Of a stretch of DNA of 64,000 nt, positions 25,901-34,400 are shown one piece after another (position 1 is the stretch's first letter; every line of letters starts with the position of its first letter). The notes beneath the pieces are model-generated. The model made no database searches and had not been told where the DNA came from. It saw only the letters and a list, made by a program, of their open reading frames with translations. A program made the position numbers and the translations under genes. Location: NCBI RefSeq assembly GCF_029633865.1, contig NC_079219.1, positions 56,767,989 to 56,831,988 of the forward strand. Direction: 5' to 3'. Source of the DNA: Lampris incognitus (lineage: Eukaryota > Chordata > Actinopteri > Lampriformes > Lampridae).

Positions 25901-26604
25901 AACCTGCTTATCGGTCTGTTGACAGGTTTCTGTCTGTAAGTGGAATGGATCTCTTCGGTTTGGAGGGGGGGAGGAGGGTCTGGGAATGACTGACTGCCCC
26001 GCATCCTCCCAGGTAGCGACCCGTTCAGCCCTGCTTGATATGACCTATCCCTGGTGTTCCTTTCCCCATCCACCTCTTGTACACCCATGCCGCGAGCTTG
26101 CTCTCTCTCCGCCACTAGTCCTATCCTTCCATCCAGGTTACCATAGCTACCAGACCTCCCATCCCCTGGCGGCCTACGCAGCTGGAACTCCTCACCCCCA
26201 GCGCTTGCAGCCTCCCCATCCTCCCTATCCAGCAGTGAGCCGTGCGACTGGGCCCTGCGCAGTGGCCCTGCCTGTCCTCCTCCCACAGCCATATCTCTAA
26301 CCTGTCCTCCTGAGTCGGTGCTCTCTCTCCTCCGGGGAAGGCTGCTGTAGCTAGGGGGGTAGTGGGTCCTGAGCTGGACCCCATATGAGTCGCCCTTCCC
26401 CCCTCCATCCTTAAGAAACACATAGGGCTGGCCAGCGATACCCTGCACCCTAACTGCCACCCCGTACTTGGAGGAGGTGTTTTGGGTCTTGGTCCTGGGC
26501 TGGGACACCGGATTTCCTCCCCCTGCGTCATGGAGGTCGTTGATGAAGCGGATCTGGACACCACAGTCCACTGGGGTCCTCTGACCCGAGGAGGGGGTGC
26601 TCAT
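3239..26604 (-). CDS. cgn: cingulin (19 coding exons)
   Basis: Cingulin is a cytoplasmic tight-junction plaque protein that binds ZO-1, actomyosin and RhoA regulators. The minus-strand coding exons are 26604-25660, 25531-25434, 25296-25227, 24313-24218, 21914-21793, 21385-21274, 20965-20753, 20387-20239, 19529-19409, 17285-17073, 16432-16211, 16100-15852, 15328-15158, 11945-11784, 7236-7063, 6781-6663, 5363-5255, 4215-4052 and 3377-3239. They sum to 3648 nt (1215 aa plus stop) with compatible phases at every junction. The head (residues 1 to about 345) is Pro/Ser/Gly-rich and carries the ZO-1-interaction motif [14 protein letters not shown] near residues 47-60. Residues about 345-1170 form a heptad-rich coiled coil. 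The acidic tail has [19 protein letters not shown] and ends NLQTSSC, as in vertebrate cingulins. No premature stop is present. The start at 26604 is the first ATG after the acceptor and begins the conserved head. The paralogue cgnl1 fits less well at both termini. Confidence 0.95.
3378..4051 (-). other. cgn intron 18
   Basis: This 674-bp intron shows only short homopolymer and GT runs. No extra exon is recognisable. Confidence 0.7.
4052..4215 (-). CDS. cgn: cgn coding exon 18
   Basis: It encodes residues 1116-1170 ([22 protein letters not shown]), the last rod segment. Acceptor ttgcag, donor gtacgc, exit phase 2. Confidence 0.94.
4500..4570 (+). repeat. retroelement 3' tail-like fragment
   Basis: The motif AAGCACTTTGTGACTGAAAA followed by GTGCCGTATAAATAAA resembles the common teleost repeat tail. 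A related fragment is at 12055-12120. It abuts the SINE that follows. Confidence 0.45.
4587..5031 (-). repeat. tRNA-derived SINE, near full length
   Basis: This is a minus-orientation copy. The tail is at the left and the tRNA-like head, with box-B-like sequence, at 4965-5031. It lies in cgn intron 17. The family is described at 18486-18925. Confidence 0.88.
5255..5363 (-). CDS. cgn: cgn coding exon 17
   Basis: It encodes residues 1079-1115 ([20 protein letters not shown]). Acceptor cacaaag, donor gtaaac. Confidence 0.92.
5870..6270. repeat. minisatellite in cgn intron 16
   Basis: The array is composed of ACACCACCATC, CCGTCCTCTACAT and CACCCCTTTATA blocks, with basic units of about 48-60 bp. 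It creates overlapping open frames that are repeat artefacts. Confidence 0.88.
6663..6781 (-). CDS. cgn: cgn coding exon 16
   Basis: It encodes residues 1040-1079 ([28 protein letters not shown]). Acceptor ctgtag, donor gtacat, exit phase 2. Confidence 0.92.
7063..7236 (-). CDS. cgn: cgn coding exon 15
   Basis: It encodes residues 982-1039. The block [20 protein letters not shown] plus MQERS is highly conserved in cingulin and its paralogue. Acceptor ctgtcag, donor gtgtgt, phase 0. Confidence 0.95.
7572..8469 (+). mobile_element. Tc1-like transposon, internally deleted
   Basis: The ends are inverted (CACCGATCAGCCAAAGCAT at left, TTTTGGCTAATCTGTG at right) and flanked by TA, as for Tc1/mariner. 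The interior is a decayed transposase gene in several frames. The second catalytic Asp region (AWCDESCF) is visible near 8170-8195. After the GTATTCCCTGATGGCAGTGG block at 8416-8435 the sequence jumps to the right end at about 8442, so the region expected to hold the third acidic residue is missing. The copy is about 0.9 kb and non-autonomous. Confidence 0.88.
8945..9115. repeat. teleost interspersed repeat fragment
   Basis: The blocks GCAGCACCCAGGGATCAACT, CTTGCTCAGGGACAC and GGAGGAAACCAGAGCACCCG are familiar parts of dispersed fish repeats. The family is not assigned. Confidence 0.5.
9150..11212. repeat. imperfect intronic duplication
   Basis: Two segments recur in the same order. 9150-9270 resembles 10595-10712, and 9935-10095 resembles 11042-11205 (shared CAGCCTCCTGG and CTTTCCAAAAAGAAAA blocks). 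The first pair is about 1.45 kb apart and the second about 1.1 kb apart. A LINE fragment sits only in the first unit, which can explain the difference. Confidence 0.7.
9385..9905 (-). mobile_element. non-LTR retrotransposon 3' fragment
   Basis: The minus strand encodes the C-terminal part of a retrotransposon reverse-transcriptase ORF in broken frames. Examples are [20 protein letters not shown] and RGRPRTRW, and [20 protein letters not shown] in another frame. This is a widespread teleost LINE 3' end, 5'-truncated and frameshifted. Confidence 0.8.
11211..11400 (+). repeat. tRNA-like dispersed repeat
   Basis: It begins GGGCAGCACGGTGGCCCAGT, followed by GGTTAGCAC, a box-B-like GGTTTGAACCCC and GTTTGCATGTTCTCCC. 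It ends near ATGCATG and GTTAGGGTTAGGG. A reverse copy lies at 50405-50575. This tRNA-related family is very common in fish genomes. Confidence 0.85.
11412..11700 (+). repeat. tRNA-derived SINE, 3' two-thirds
   Basis: The copy starts inside the element at GTCCTGGTCGCTGCACTAGC, without the tRNA-like head. It ends GGGGAGAAAAAGGGG followed by an A-rich stretch. It lies directly behind the tRNA-like repeat. Confidence 0.85.
11784..11945 (-). CDS. cgn: cgn coding exon 14
   Basis: It encodes residues 928-981 ([20 protein letters not shown]), matching the LDKELLAQRL block. Acceptor gtgtag, donor gtaaga. Confidence 0.92.
12262..12583 (+). mobile_element. RTE-like retrotransposon 3' end
   Basis: The plus strand encodes, in broken frames, the C-terminal block seen more fully at 22058-22835 ([15 protein letters not shown] in one copy). 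It ends CCCCTAACGGGAGCAGCCGA followed by a (GTA)n tail. Confidence 0.85.
13688..13970 (-). mobile_element. RTE-like retrotransposon 3' end
   Basis: This is the reverse-orientation copy of the same 3' end. It starts with (TAC)n and the GGGGGCGCCACAGAGGATCA block, and encodes [20 protein letters not shown] on the minus strand. A degraded SINE abuts it. Confidence 0.85.
13978..14167 (-). repeat. tRNA-derived SINE, internally deleted
   Basis: Tail sequence (TTTTTCTCCCCAATTGTATC to ACCCCACTCC) is joined directly to the head region (GCAGACACGGCCAATTGGGT through CGCTACCCGGGC). About 250 bp of the body are missing. Confidence 0.85.
14784..14925 (+). repeat. dispersed teleost repeat
   Basis: The sequence ATCCATCCATTATCCAAACC, then GGATGCTGGAGCCTATCCCA, ACACCCTGGACAGG and CCAGTCCATCACAGG is a hallmark fish dispersed repeat. 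A reverse copy lies at 50788-50890. Confidence 0.8.
15158..15328 (-). CDS. cgn: cgn coding exon 13
   Basis: It encodes residues 871-927 ([20 protein letters not shown]). Acceptor tgtcag, donor gtatgc. A CA microsatellite begins just inside the intron. Confidence 0.92.
15662..15710. repeat. GT microsatellite and G run
   Basis: A (GT)n tract followed by ten G residues lies in cgn intron 12. Confidence 0.85.
15852..16100 (-). CDS. cgn: cgn coding exon 12
   Basis: It encodes residues 788-870 ([24 protein letters not shown]), matching the RLGQEQ and RLNKE blocks of cingulin. Acceptor cttcag, donor gtgagg. Confidence 0.93.
16211..16432 (-). CDS. cgn: cgn coding exon 11
   Basis: It encodes residues 714-787 ([24 protein letters not shown]). 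Acceptor ccctag, donor gtgagg, phase 0 on both sides. Confidence 0.92.
16568..17006 (-). repeat. tRNA-derived SINE, full length
   Basis: This is a complete minus-orientation copy with tail at the left and tRNA-like head ending CACGCTACCCGGATGCCCC. It fills most of cgn intron 10 and ends only about 70 bp from coding exon 10, close to its weak donor. Confidence 0.9.
17073..17285 (-). CDS. cgn: cgn coding exon 10
   Basis: It encodes residues 643-713 of the rod ([20 protein letters not shown]). The acceptor is a good polypyrimidine-cag. The inferred donor is gttggc, a weak match to consensus, but it is the only GT that keeps frame with the next exon (213 nt, 71 codons). Confidence 0.85.
17286..19408 (-). 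other. cgn intron 9
   Basis: This 2.1-kb intron contains one full SINE (18486-18925). The remainder, about 17300-18480 and 18930-19400, shows no recognisable coding or repeat pattern. Confidence 0.7.
18486..18925 (+). repeat. tRNA-derived SINE, full-length reference copy
   Basis: The head GGGCGTCCAGGTAGCATAGT contains an A-box-like segment. The B-box-like GTTCGAATCCCC follows at about 18543. The body carries GACACAATTGGA, CACTAGCGCCTCCTCTGG, CTCCTCACTGTCAGGTGAA and GGATCGGCAGAGGGGGTGGA. The 3' end is AATTGGCCGGATACAATTAG plus a G/A-rich tail. About ten copies occur in the window, in both orientations. The tRNA-derived nature is inferred from the A/B boxes. Confidence 0.9.
19409..19529 (-). 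CDS. cgn: cgn coding exon 9
   Basis: It encodes residues 602-642 ([20 protein letters not shown]). Acceptor tgtcag, donor gtgaac. The junction restores the conserved TKQELLQ of cingulin. Confidence 0.92.
20239..20387 (-). CDS. cgn: cgn coding exon 8
   Basis: It encodes residues 553-602 ([25 protein letters not shown]), ending in TKQE across the junction. Acceptor tattag, donor gtgagt, exit phase 2. Confidence 0.92.
20753..20965 (-). CDS. cgn: cgn coding exon 7
   Basis: It encodes residues 482-552. The block [17 protein letters not shown] is essentially identical to mammalian cingulin and is the strongest rod signature. Acceptor cgtag, donor gtaaca, phase 0. Confidence 0.95.
21274..21385 (-). 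CDS. cgn: cgn coding exon 6
   Basis: It encodes residues 444-481 of the rod ([19 protein letters not shown]). Acceptor tcccag, donor gtacag. Confidence 0.9.
21793..21914 (-). CDS. cgn: cgn coding exon 5
   Basis: It encodes residues 404-444 of the rod ([20 protein letters not shown]). Acceptor gtgcag, donor gtgagg, exit phase 2. Confidence 0.9.
22058..22835 (-). mobile_element. RTE-like retrotransposon, 5'-truncated
   Basis: This is the longest copy of the family (about 0.8 kb). The minus strand encodes the C-terminal end of the reverse-transcriptase polyprotein in at least two frames: [20 protein letters not shown], then [20 protein letters not shown] and [13 protein letters not shown]. Frameshifts break the ORF. 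A (CA)n tract flanks its 3' end. The element sits sense to cgn. Confidence 0.88.
22857..22915. repeat. AT microsatellite
   Basis: A near-perfect (AT)n run of about 55 bp lies in cgn intron 4. Confidence 0.95.
24218..24313 (-). CDS. cgn: cgn coding exon 4 (rod start)
   Basis: It encodes residues 372-403 ([20 protein letters not shown]), the beginning of the coiled coil. Acceptor catcag, donor gtgagt, phase 0 on both sides. Confidence 0.9.
24378..25130. repeat. probable dispersed repeat in cgn intron 3
   Basis: It starts with TTTATAGAGTACTTTTCAAG, a sequence type common at fish repeat ends. A G-rich block follows without coding features. I recognise the style from other teleost sequences but cannot name the family. 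Confidence 0.4.
25227..25296 (-). CDS. cgn: cgn coding exon 3
   Basis: It encodes residues 348-371 ([15 protein letters not shown]), matching the segment after ILREG in cingulin. Acceptor cccacag, donor gtttgt. Confidence 0.9.
25434..25531 (-). CDS. cgn: cgn coding exon 2
   Basis: It encodes residues 316-348, including TPDLLLDQG and the conserved IYSILREG block at the head-rod junction. Acceptor ctaaag, donor gtacgg, exit phase 2. Confidence 0.92.
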
Positions 26605-26605
26605 G
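25660..26605 (-). CDS. cgn: cgn first coding exon (head domain)
   Basis: It encodes residues 1-315. The acceptor CTTGCAG precedes one untranslated base and the ATG at 26604. The exon ends at ACACGT before donor gtaaga. It contains [12 protein letters not shown] and the ZIM motif, then a long low-complexity region rich in Arg, Ser, Gly and Pro. A large first coding exon holding the head is typical of this gene. Confidence 0.93.
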
Positions 26606-28144
26606 CTGCAAGCAAAGGAAAGTGAGTGAGAAGAAGAGGGAGAAAAAAACCCAAATATGTGTTTGCTTAAGTGAACGGCAGTCGTAAGTTTCCACTGAGC
26701 TTTACTCCCGAATGTGAGACACTGGAAAAACTCGATCACATCAGGTGAACTGTTGATTAAAATTGCTCCTCCAACCTCGACAAGAGAACCTAAACATTTA
26801 AAGTGTCATAAGACCCTTACCTGTCTACACTGCCTTGCTTTGAAGAAACTCAGAAACCCAGCTTTGTGAACAGTCCCACTCTGTTTCTAGCTCCTGGCCA
26901 TTTGTGTGGACTTTGCCCTCAGTGCAACGGAGTCAGTACACATTAGTCATTAACCTGAAAACACACACCCAGGTCTCACTTTCCCCTTGAACGGACAGAC
27001 CTCACCTAACTTTCTCAACTTGTCATTCTTGCTGTGAAGTGAACCAGGCTATTAACCATACCTTGCACTACATCTTGTCCAACCGCTTTCGGTACATTTT
27101 ATTTTTCTTTCATCCGAAAGTACCTCCTGTTGTTTTAATACAGACAACTATTACCTACCGGAGAAACTACTTAGCGAGACTTAACTAGCTGTAACCCTCC
27201 GATTCTTCCAATCTAAGGGTGTTTTTGCACCTAGTTTTTCGGAGAATTTCATTCGAACCCTTGACCATCTCCTCCCTAGATTTGGTTTGTTTGGTCATAC
27301 ATGATCACAACAATCACACTTGGGTGCGACCAAAACAATTAGGCCCGTTCCACCGACAGAAGTGGTCTTGGTACACTTCCAAGCAAACTCTGGAATGGTT
27401 CCTTTGAAGTGGGAATGCGGTTGGTCCTAATTCACAGCATTGCTACGCATTAGCCCATGGGATCACCTGGCCGTGAATTGGTACGGTATGTCTCAGCAGT
27501 TGTTCTTAAGAGCGCACCTTCTCGCCCCTGCCGGACCAAAATGAAGCCGCACAACAATGTTTGCAGCTTCCTTGATTCACGCTGAAATTGCTCCTACGTG
27601 AACCTCAGGGATCCCATTCTATGATCCCCTTTAAACCAGAGGATCATAGAACCACTGTGATCCACTGATCCGGCAAGTGCCGATGCTCCATTTTCTACCT
27701 TCAGTTTATCAAACAGGGAATATGTAGCTAACATATGCAACGAAACTGTCTGTTTTGATCTGAGGGGTCAAATTCCAGCAGAAAGGTTGTGAACCAGGGA
27801 ATAGCCTGCTCGCATATGAGGACCTTTGCCGAGAAATTCTGGTTCACTTTGAAATACTGCTGTGTGCATTAAAACTGAATCCACGAGTAACCGCAACAAC
27901 ACAATAAATTAACCCCCGATACGCAACAAATCAAGCAAACACAAATACAGCTTCGGAAACGCCCCACCGTGTCTCTACCACCTCCCTTCTCCTGGCCTGT
28001 CTTGACTCACAAGTCCCGCCTTGTTTCTGTATCTCTACTCGAACCCCAATGAGTCATTTTAAAACTATTTTTCCAGTCTGTTCAACTTGTCATCCCAATG
28101 AGAGTCAGGCTATGAGGTAAGACATGGCCATCCTTTTTCTTTTC

Positions 28145-28588
28145 TTTTTTTTGGACCCCCCCCCCTTTTTTTTCTCCCCAGTTGTACTTGGCCAATTAAC
28201 CCCACTCTTCCGAGCCATCCCGGTCACTGCTCCACCCCCTCTGCTGATCTGGGGAGGGCTGCAGACTACCACATGTCTCCTCCCATACATGTGGAGTCGC
28301 CAGCCGCTTCTTTTCACCTGACAGTGAGGAGTTTCACCAGGGGGACGTAGCACGTGGGAGGATCACGCTATTCGCCCCAGTTCCTGCTCCCCCCCGAACA
28401 GGCACCCCGACCGACCAGAAGCGGCGCTAGTGCAGCGACCAGCACACATACCCATATCTCCACCCGCAGACACAGCTCATTGTGTCTGTAGGGATGCCTG
28501 ATCAAGCCGGAGGCAACATGGGGATTCGAACCAGCGATCCCCGTGTTGGTAGGCAACGGAATAGACCGCCACACCACCTGGACGCCCT
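28145..28588 (-). repeat. tRNA-derived SINE with 23-bp target duplication
   Basis: This is a full-length minus-orientation copy. The flanks match for 23 bp: the run starting GACATGGCCATCC at 28121 recurs at 28589. This is the expected signature of LINE-mediated retrotransposition, and the exact match suggests a fairly recent insertion. Confidence 0.93.
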
Positions 28589-28993
28589 GACATGGCCATC
28601 CTTTTTCTTTTATAAATCAGCGTGTACATGGCAATGTTTCTTGAGCAATCCTCGTGGTGCTTGGCAGTCTATCTCTGATCTTGGATGGAGCTGCTGAACG
28701 TCACGGGGTTGCCTCTCATCACTGGTCATTACACTGCACGGTTCACAAAGCCCACTTATGATCCATTAGCATTCAACTGCAACATCACCCTCTGCCCTCT
28801 CCACTCAACACCCCTCCCTCACCTACACTCTCGAAGGTGAGAGAGAGAGAGAGAGAAAAGAAAGGTAGAGTAAAAAAAATCCCCCAAAAAACAAATAACC
28901 AGGCTTCTCTTCCTTTATTCAGTACGGCATGTCATAAAAAGCAAGTTATGCCCCCACGCACAGCGACTCAGCTTGCACTGTAATGCTCAAATA

Positions 28994-28994
<1 letters not shown>

Positions 28995-29053
<59 letters not shown>
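28995..29053. repeat. CA microsatellite
   Basis: An uninterrupted (CA)n run of nearly 60 bp lies in the inferred cgn intron 1. Confidence 0.95.
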
Positions 29054-29056
<3 letters not shown>

Positions 29057-31577
29057 GGTGAAATATTTCCACAGACGCTGAGACACTGGAAGCGGTCAGA
29101 TGCGGCCTACATCAAGCCTATCTACTGACACAGCATGGGAGAGGCTTTATGAGTGGGAGTGTTTAACGACAACACATGTCGGACTCGGAAGGAGGGCACG
29201 ATGAGCTACAACTAACCACGTGAGTCAAGACGCACAACCTAAACAATGACAGTGCACTGACTCAAGCCGGAAATGAACGCAAACCCCCGACCAATTGTTC
29301 CTGCAAAGGACTATTTTTGCGCAAGAGCAGGTGCAGCTGGGATGGCCGACGATAAAGTGAGATGTCACTAATGACAACTGAGGATATATGTATGTTTTTT
29401 AGTTTGTGTGCGTGTGCGAGTCTCCAGCACATTCATGCGACCCTTAGTCGATTTGCCGCCCTATGGGTGCCCTTGAGGAAGCACCCTGTCACAACGCATC
29501 TGTGCAGCTGTGCATGAAGCCTGCGGGCCACTCTCTTCAGACCCAGGTCAAGAGAAAACATCACGCAGCCAAGGAGGCGCTGCGGACATGTCGTGTGAGG
29601 ACAAGCGCAAAACTAGAACGGTGGTTTTATCATTTCCAACCTGAAACAAAAGGCATCTTATGTTGTGTGAGCTTTTTAGCCAATCCAGGATAAGCCATGT
29701 GTGAGCTGGCTGGCCTTTAGAAAATTGATTGTCTCAGCAGGAGACATGGAGAGCTGAGCAGGGAGTAAAAGATACTAAGAACAGGAGGGTGGGACACCGG
29801 TCAAGCCACCGTTCCAACAACATTTCATGCTTTCTAGCTCTCGATTCATCTATTAACACATCTCTCTGAGAGTTTAAACCCTTCCTCTCGATTTCTGTGT
29901 CTCTGTGCCTGTGAGGACGTGAGAGGTTTCAGCTCCTGACAGGGCAGGGTTGAGGGGGGAACTCATCCTATTGTCCAAAAGATGTGGGGCAGAAAATGAG
30001 GGCAGAAATTCTGAGAACGCCAAAACTTTGCCCCCAGCCATTCTTTACCTCCCATCCATATGCTGTCTGTCTCACTACATAAAGCCTGTCTGTTTCATTT
30101 ATAAAGTTGCTGTTGTCCCCGAGCATCCTTCTTCTGCCAAGCCTCTCTGTACCGCTTTCCATGCCCAAGGTCAGTTCTCTCCCTTATCTCCCATCGTTCT
30201 CCAAAACAATCATCCTCCCTCGATACTGAAACTGGTATATTAAACAGGTTCTTGTCTTATCAGTTTGGCTGTGCCTTAAGGGGGAACAATCACAACTTTC
30301 AACAGATGTTATATGTTGTGGAGATAAAACTCCGTTAGCAACCAAAACACTGAGCGGTCACCCGTGTCTCTGAAACGCTGCCAAAATTGTGCAGAAAAGT
30401 GTCCACCAGTGATGTCACTGGAGAAAACTGCAAATATGAAAAACTTCAGCCCTTACTTCCTGGTAAGGGCTGAATAGTTTCCCTTTAAGAACTTGCACAG
30501 CACCGGTGAAGCTGGAGTTTTGGGAATTTCCTCTGTTGTCTGTCCCATTATGCTGATAGGCCATGATTACTGGCCCCGTGTCTCTGTCTGGCCTTATATC
30601 GAATCTTCCCACAGTAAAGTGAATTTAGCTCACCTCACTCTTTGGGTACGAGGTGGAATGGAAAACGTAATTAGGAGGTTACAGAAGGCGGCGGAGTGAT
30701 GAAACAACAGTGCTGTGTAGACTCACATGAGCAGCGTCCGCGGCTTGGCGAGTCAGAAGCACGGCTCCTGTGATCTCCGGGTTAGTTCAAAACTAATAGT
30801 GAAACATGAAAGAGATGCAAGCCTACCAGAATTTTAACTTTTGTATTATTCTGACCGTTGCTCTCAGCCTCTAAAGATCAATAAACATCTATGCCCAAAA
30901 GACACAACGCTGAAAACTGTGCAAAGTAGAAGTTAATGTGGTCTATTTCTAGCCTCGGTGGTTTGGATCTGAGCAAACTGACTTACCGAGTTGTTTGTAA
31001 GCGATAGCCGCAGCCATTCCCTTCTCTGCCCTTTCTGAATGGACTGCGGTTCTTTCCTCAGAGCATTCTACCTCTCCATTACATTCCTGACCTAAACCAG
31101 GTCATTTCCCTCTCTCCAGCAGTCAATCTCTCGTTCAGGACTTGCCACGGCTCCTCTTTCACGCTCAAACAAACAGCCATTTACTTCTCTCTGCAACGCC
31201 AGTGGAGCTCATTGGCATAACAAAGAGGAACTTCAGTGTTACCAAACAGTACACAAATGGCAAAAGATTAGGAGCACATAAACGCACCCTTCCTTTCTCC
31301 CACATTCCACATACTCGTTGCCCCCAGCACGCACGCACACACACACACACACACACTGTTTTGTGTACTTTAACTGGTCGCATGTGCAGACTGACCCAGT
31401 CTTCTCTGCCCACCGGCCAAACCTTTTCTTATGCCAATTCCATTTGGTGTACAAAAGCAGAGAGAGAGAGAGAGAAATAAAGAAAATGGCCCTAAACCTC
31501 AACAGCGTTGGCAGACTTAGCAAATTATTTCTGAGTCCATAACGAAAATGTCCTCCCTGAAAAAAAACAAAAAAAAC

Positions 31578-32458
31578 GGGTAACACTTTAGTATGGGGAA
31601 CATAAAAAAAACTTAATTACTAGTGAATTAGTAATGATCAAGATGTCACTTTAGTATGGGGAACATATTCTAAGTAACAAAAACTTAATTTACAGTAATT
31701 TAACACTATGAACACTTGTAGTTTTGTGTGTTGTTATGTAAGAACAGACCATATTCATTAAGTGTTAGTAAGGGAGGATAACTCTTGTTGTGGTACCACC
31801 ACCTTATAATGTCCATACTAAGCAAAGCATATTGAGATGGTACTACTAATAAGCAATACTTCTGAGGTTATAGAGCGGAAACTCATAGTTAATGGCTTAC
31901 TGGTTGTACAATAAGGCCATGCAGAATAAGGCATTAATGAGTACGTAATAATGACCAATTAAGCAAAGCATATTGAGATGATACTACTAATAAGCAATAC
32001 TTCTGAGGTTATAGAGGGAAAACTCATAGTTAATGGCTTACTGGTTGTACAATAAGGCCATGCAGAATAAGGCATTGAGTACGTAATAATGACCAATTAA
32101 GCAAAGCATATTGAGATGGTGCTACTAATAAGCAATACTTCTGAGGTTATAGAGGGGAAACTCATAGTTAATGGCTTACTGGTTGTCCAATAAGGCCATG
32201 CAGAATAAGGCATTAATGAGTACGTAATAATGACCAATTAAGCAAAGCATATTGAGATGGTGCTACTAATAAGCAATACTTCTGAGGTTATAGAGGGGAA
32301 ACTCATAGTTAATGGCTTACTGGTTGTACAATAAGGCCATGCAGAATAAGGCATTAATGAGTACGTAATAATGACCAATTAAGAGCCAATGTTGTTAATG
32401 TGCATGCTAATAAGCACCTAATTAATGGTGACTACATTCCCCATACTAAAGTGTTGCC
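31578..32458. repeat. MITE with four internal 141-bp tandem units
   Basis: The termini are inverted: GGGTAACACTTTAGTATGGG at left, CCCCATACTAAAGTGTTGCC at right. A second internal copy of the left end motif (CACTTTAGTATGGGGAACA) lies at about 31648. Between them four units begin GCAAAGCATATTGAGATG at 31822, 31963, 32101 and 32242. No transposase is present. Confidence 0.88.
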
Positions 32459-32879
32459 AAAAAAAAACTATTATCTGGGGGGGGGGGCAGGATTCTTCAG
32501 TCCCTGCGTCATCAGCTCCAACTAACTAACCTGGGCGCCACCTGCGCAGCGATCAAGACCCGCAAGCAGGCGGCTCTTCCAGCGGAGGGACGCATGTGTG
32601 GGTGCGCGCACCTGCTCCGTACCGATTCAAAACCCGCGTATGAACCGGAAGTCGTACCCCCCCTCCTTAGTAAGCTAACCAGGACCCCCACCACTAACGT
32701 TGACTTGTTAGCTAGCTAGCCGGCTAAAATATGCCGGCGGACCCGTACCCCGCAACTTTACAAATAACCGGGGAGCCAAAGTTAAAGTGCCATAAAAGTT
32801 GAACGTTTTCCAGAAGAAACTGTATAAAAAGGGGCAAACGAAATGAAGTCCTGACCCCCCGGGGGGGGGGGGGAGCAGC

Positions 32880-33072
32880 CCTGACAGGTCGGCTAAACCG
32901 TCTGGTTTATGTCTGATGTCCGAGACGCAACCTACCTCTCCTTTTCGGGGGTGCAACAAAGACCTCTTTCGGTTCCCTCGGCCGCTCTTACCGAGCCGAC
33001 GTGCCGGACAGCCCAGACACGGGACGTACACCGACCGGAACCCGCCGCGCGGAGGACCGGGAACAACTCACC
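32880..33072 (-). other. cgn: inferred cgn 5' non-coding exon
   Basis: On the minus strand a near-perfect donor (GCGG followed by gtgagt) occurs at the 33072/33071 boundary, inside a CpG-rich tract and downstream of several CCAAT motifs. A first exon running from about 33.1-33.2 kb to 33072 would splice to the acceptor at 26606. No transcript evidence is available, and the start is not defined. Confidence 0.4.
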
Positions 33073-33350
33073 CGCAACTTTTAAACGCTTAGGAGCGTTC
33101 ATTGCGCGACTTTACCGCAACCTGTTACCTTTTGTCGCCGACGCACCCTGACCCCCGCCCCACTCCCGCCGAGGGGGGGCGGGGCGGGGCGTCCGCGATT
33201 GGCTCCCGGCGTCGCCGTAGGCGGGACATTGGATAGCGCCCGCGTCGTTAATTGGTCGAGCTGCAACGCCGATCGCCAATGAAGCGAAAGCGGCTTTTCG
33301 TGGGGCCGACAACGTTTATGAAGGATGGATTATTCTATTGGCTTTTTTTT
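33073..33350 (-). promoter_or_regulatory. putative cgn promoter, CCAAT-rich
   Basis: This is a GC- and CpG-rich stretch. Minus-strand CCAAT motifs read as ATTGG on the plus strand at about 33197, 33230, 33251 and 33337, with one plus-strand CCAAT near 33276. The cluster, orientation and proximity to the inferred first exon suggest a CpG-type promoter firing toward cgn. Confidence 0.45.
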
Positions 33351-33359
33351 TTCGCCCCC

Positions 33360-34400
33360 CCGACAAAATGTACAAATTTGGTTCCGACAATTAGAATATA
33401 ATCTGGCCGTATTATATTTTAATCTAATTTAATTTTTATCATTTTATTACGGGTGGAAATCAATCCCTCCTCCATCTCTCTCTAGGAGGCTGAGGGACAG
33501 TTTGTATTTTATTAAGGTGGAGAAAATAAGATGTGTCACGAAGGGTTCAACAGCCAGACTTCATGCAACATGGGGTCCTCTCTTTAAAACTGTTAAGGAA
33601 CTGCGGTCACTTGACAGCCCATAAACTTGGGGTGATCTTGTTGACATGTATGTAACTATTTTTTCACCATCATATTGTTTTCTGAATAATCTATAATTTC
33701 GTATTATAATATTGTTTATTTGTCTTGCGTATACAAACTTTGTTTTTTTTTCTAATTGGCTAGGCGGCCAGGCTATATGCTTGCTGTTTTTTTGTCTTTT
33801 TCTCTTATTTTTTTTTGTTCTATGTTGAATTTTGGTTGCTGTTTTTTTTTCCCCTATGTAAATATAAACAATGACTTCATGTATGTATATGCAATATTTT
33901 GATTGTAATATTTCAGGAAGAAAAGTTGTGACATTTTTTTTTTTCAATTCAACCAGTTCCTCTGATCTGTCAGTAGATGGCGCCAGAAACCACAGCCCCG
34001 CAGTCCCAAATCCTAGGCCTTGGCTGCGTACGCTCACTCGTCTTGCAAATGTGTCCCAGTCAGACTGACTGGAAGCGGTTCCTCGGTGCCGCAGCTAAAG
34101 GGACAGTCTTTCTTAATTCACCTGGAAGTACAACCTGAAGACCCCTAATTAATCCCCATGTTCTGGTCACTAATTAGCAGTGGATGTATTGTTCATAGTG
34201 ACCCAAGCCACCTTTGCATTTCATAGCGATGCAGTTGTAATACTTACCTAAAAACACCCCATACGTGTTACCCTTATCTCACTTATTACTAATATTAACT
34301 CATATTAACACCCTTTGTGGGGTAGTAGTTTGCCATTTCAAACGGGTCATTTGGACCCAGACAGAACCACACGAGTTAAAAGCGATGCGCTCAAAAGTGC
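33360..34400. other. AT-rich spacer between cgn and she
   Basis: This is an AT-rich, unremarkable stretch without coding exons. It separates the inferred cgn promoter from the CpG-rich she 5' region. Confidence 0.5.

Larger units (their letters stand above)
26606..33071 (-). other. inferred cgn intron 1 and upstream
   Basis: The stretch lies between the acceptor of the first coding exon and the inferred non-coding first exon. It contains a SINE (28152-28588), a 60-bp CA tract (28995-29052) and a MITE with internal tandem repeats (31578-32458). About 26.6-28.1 kb and 29.1-31.5 kb show no recognisable genes. Confidence 0.6.
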
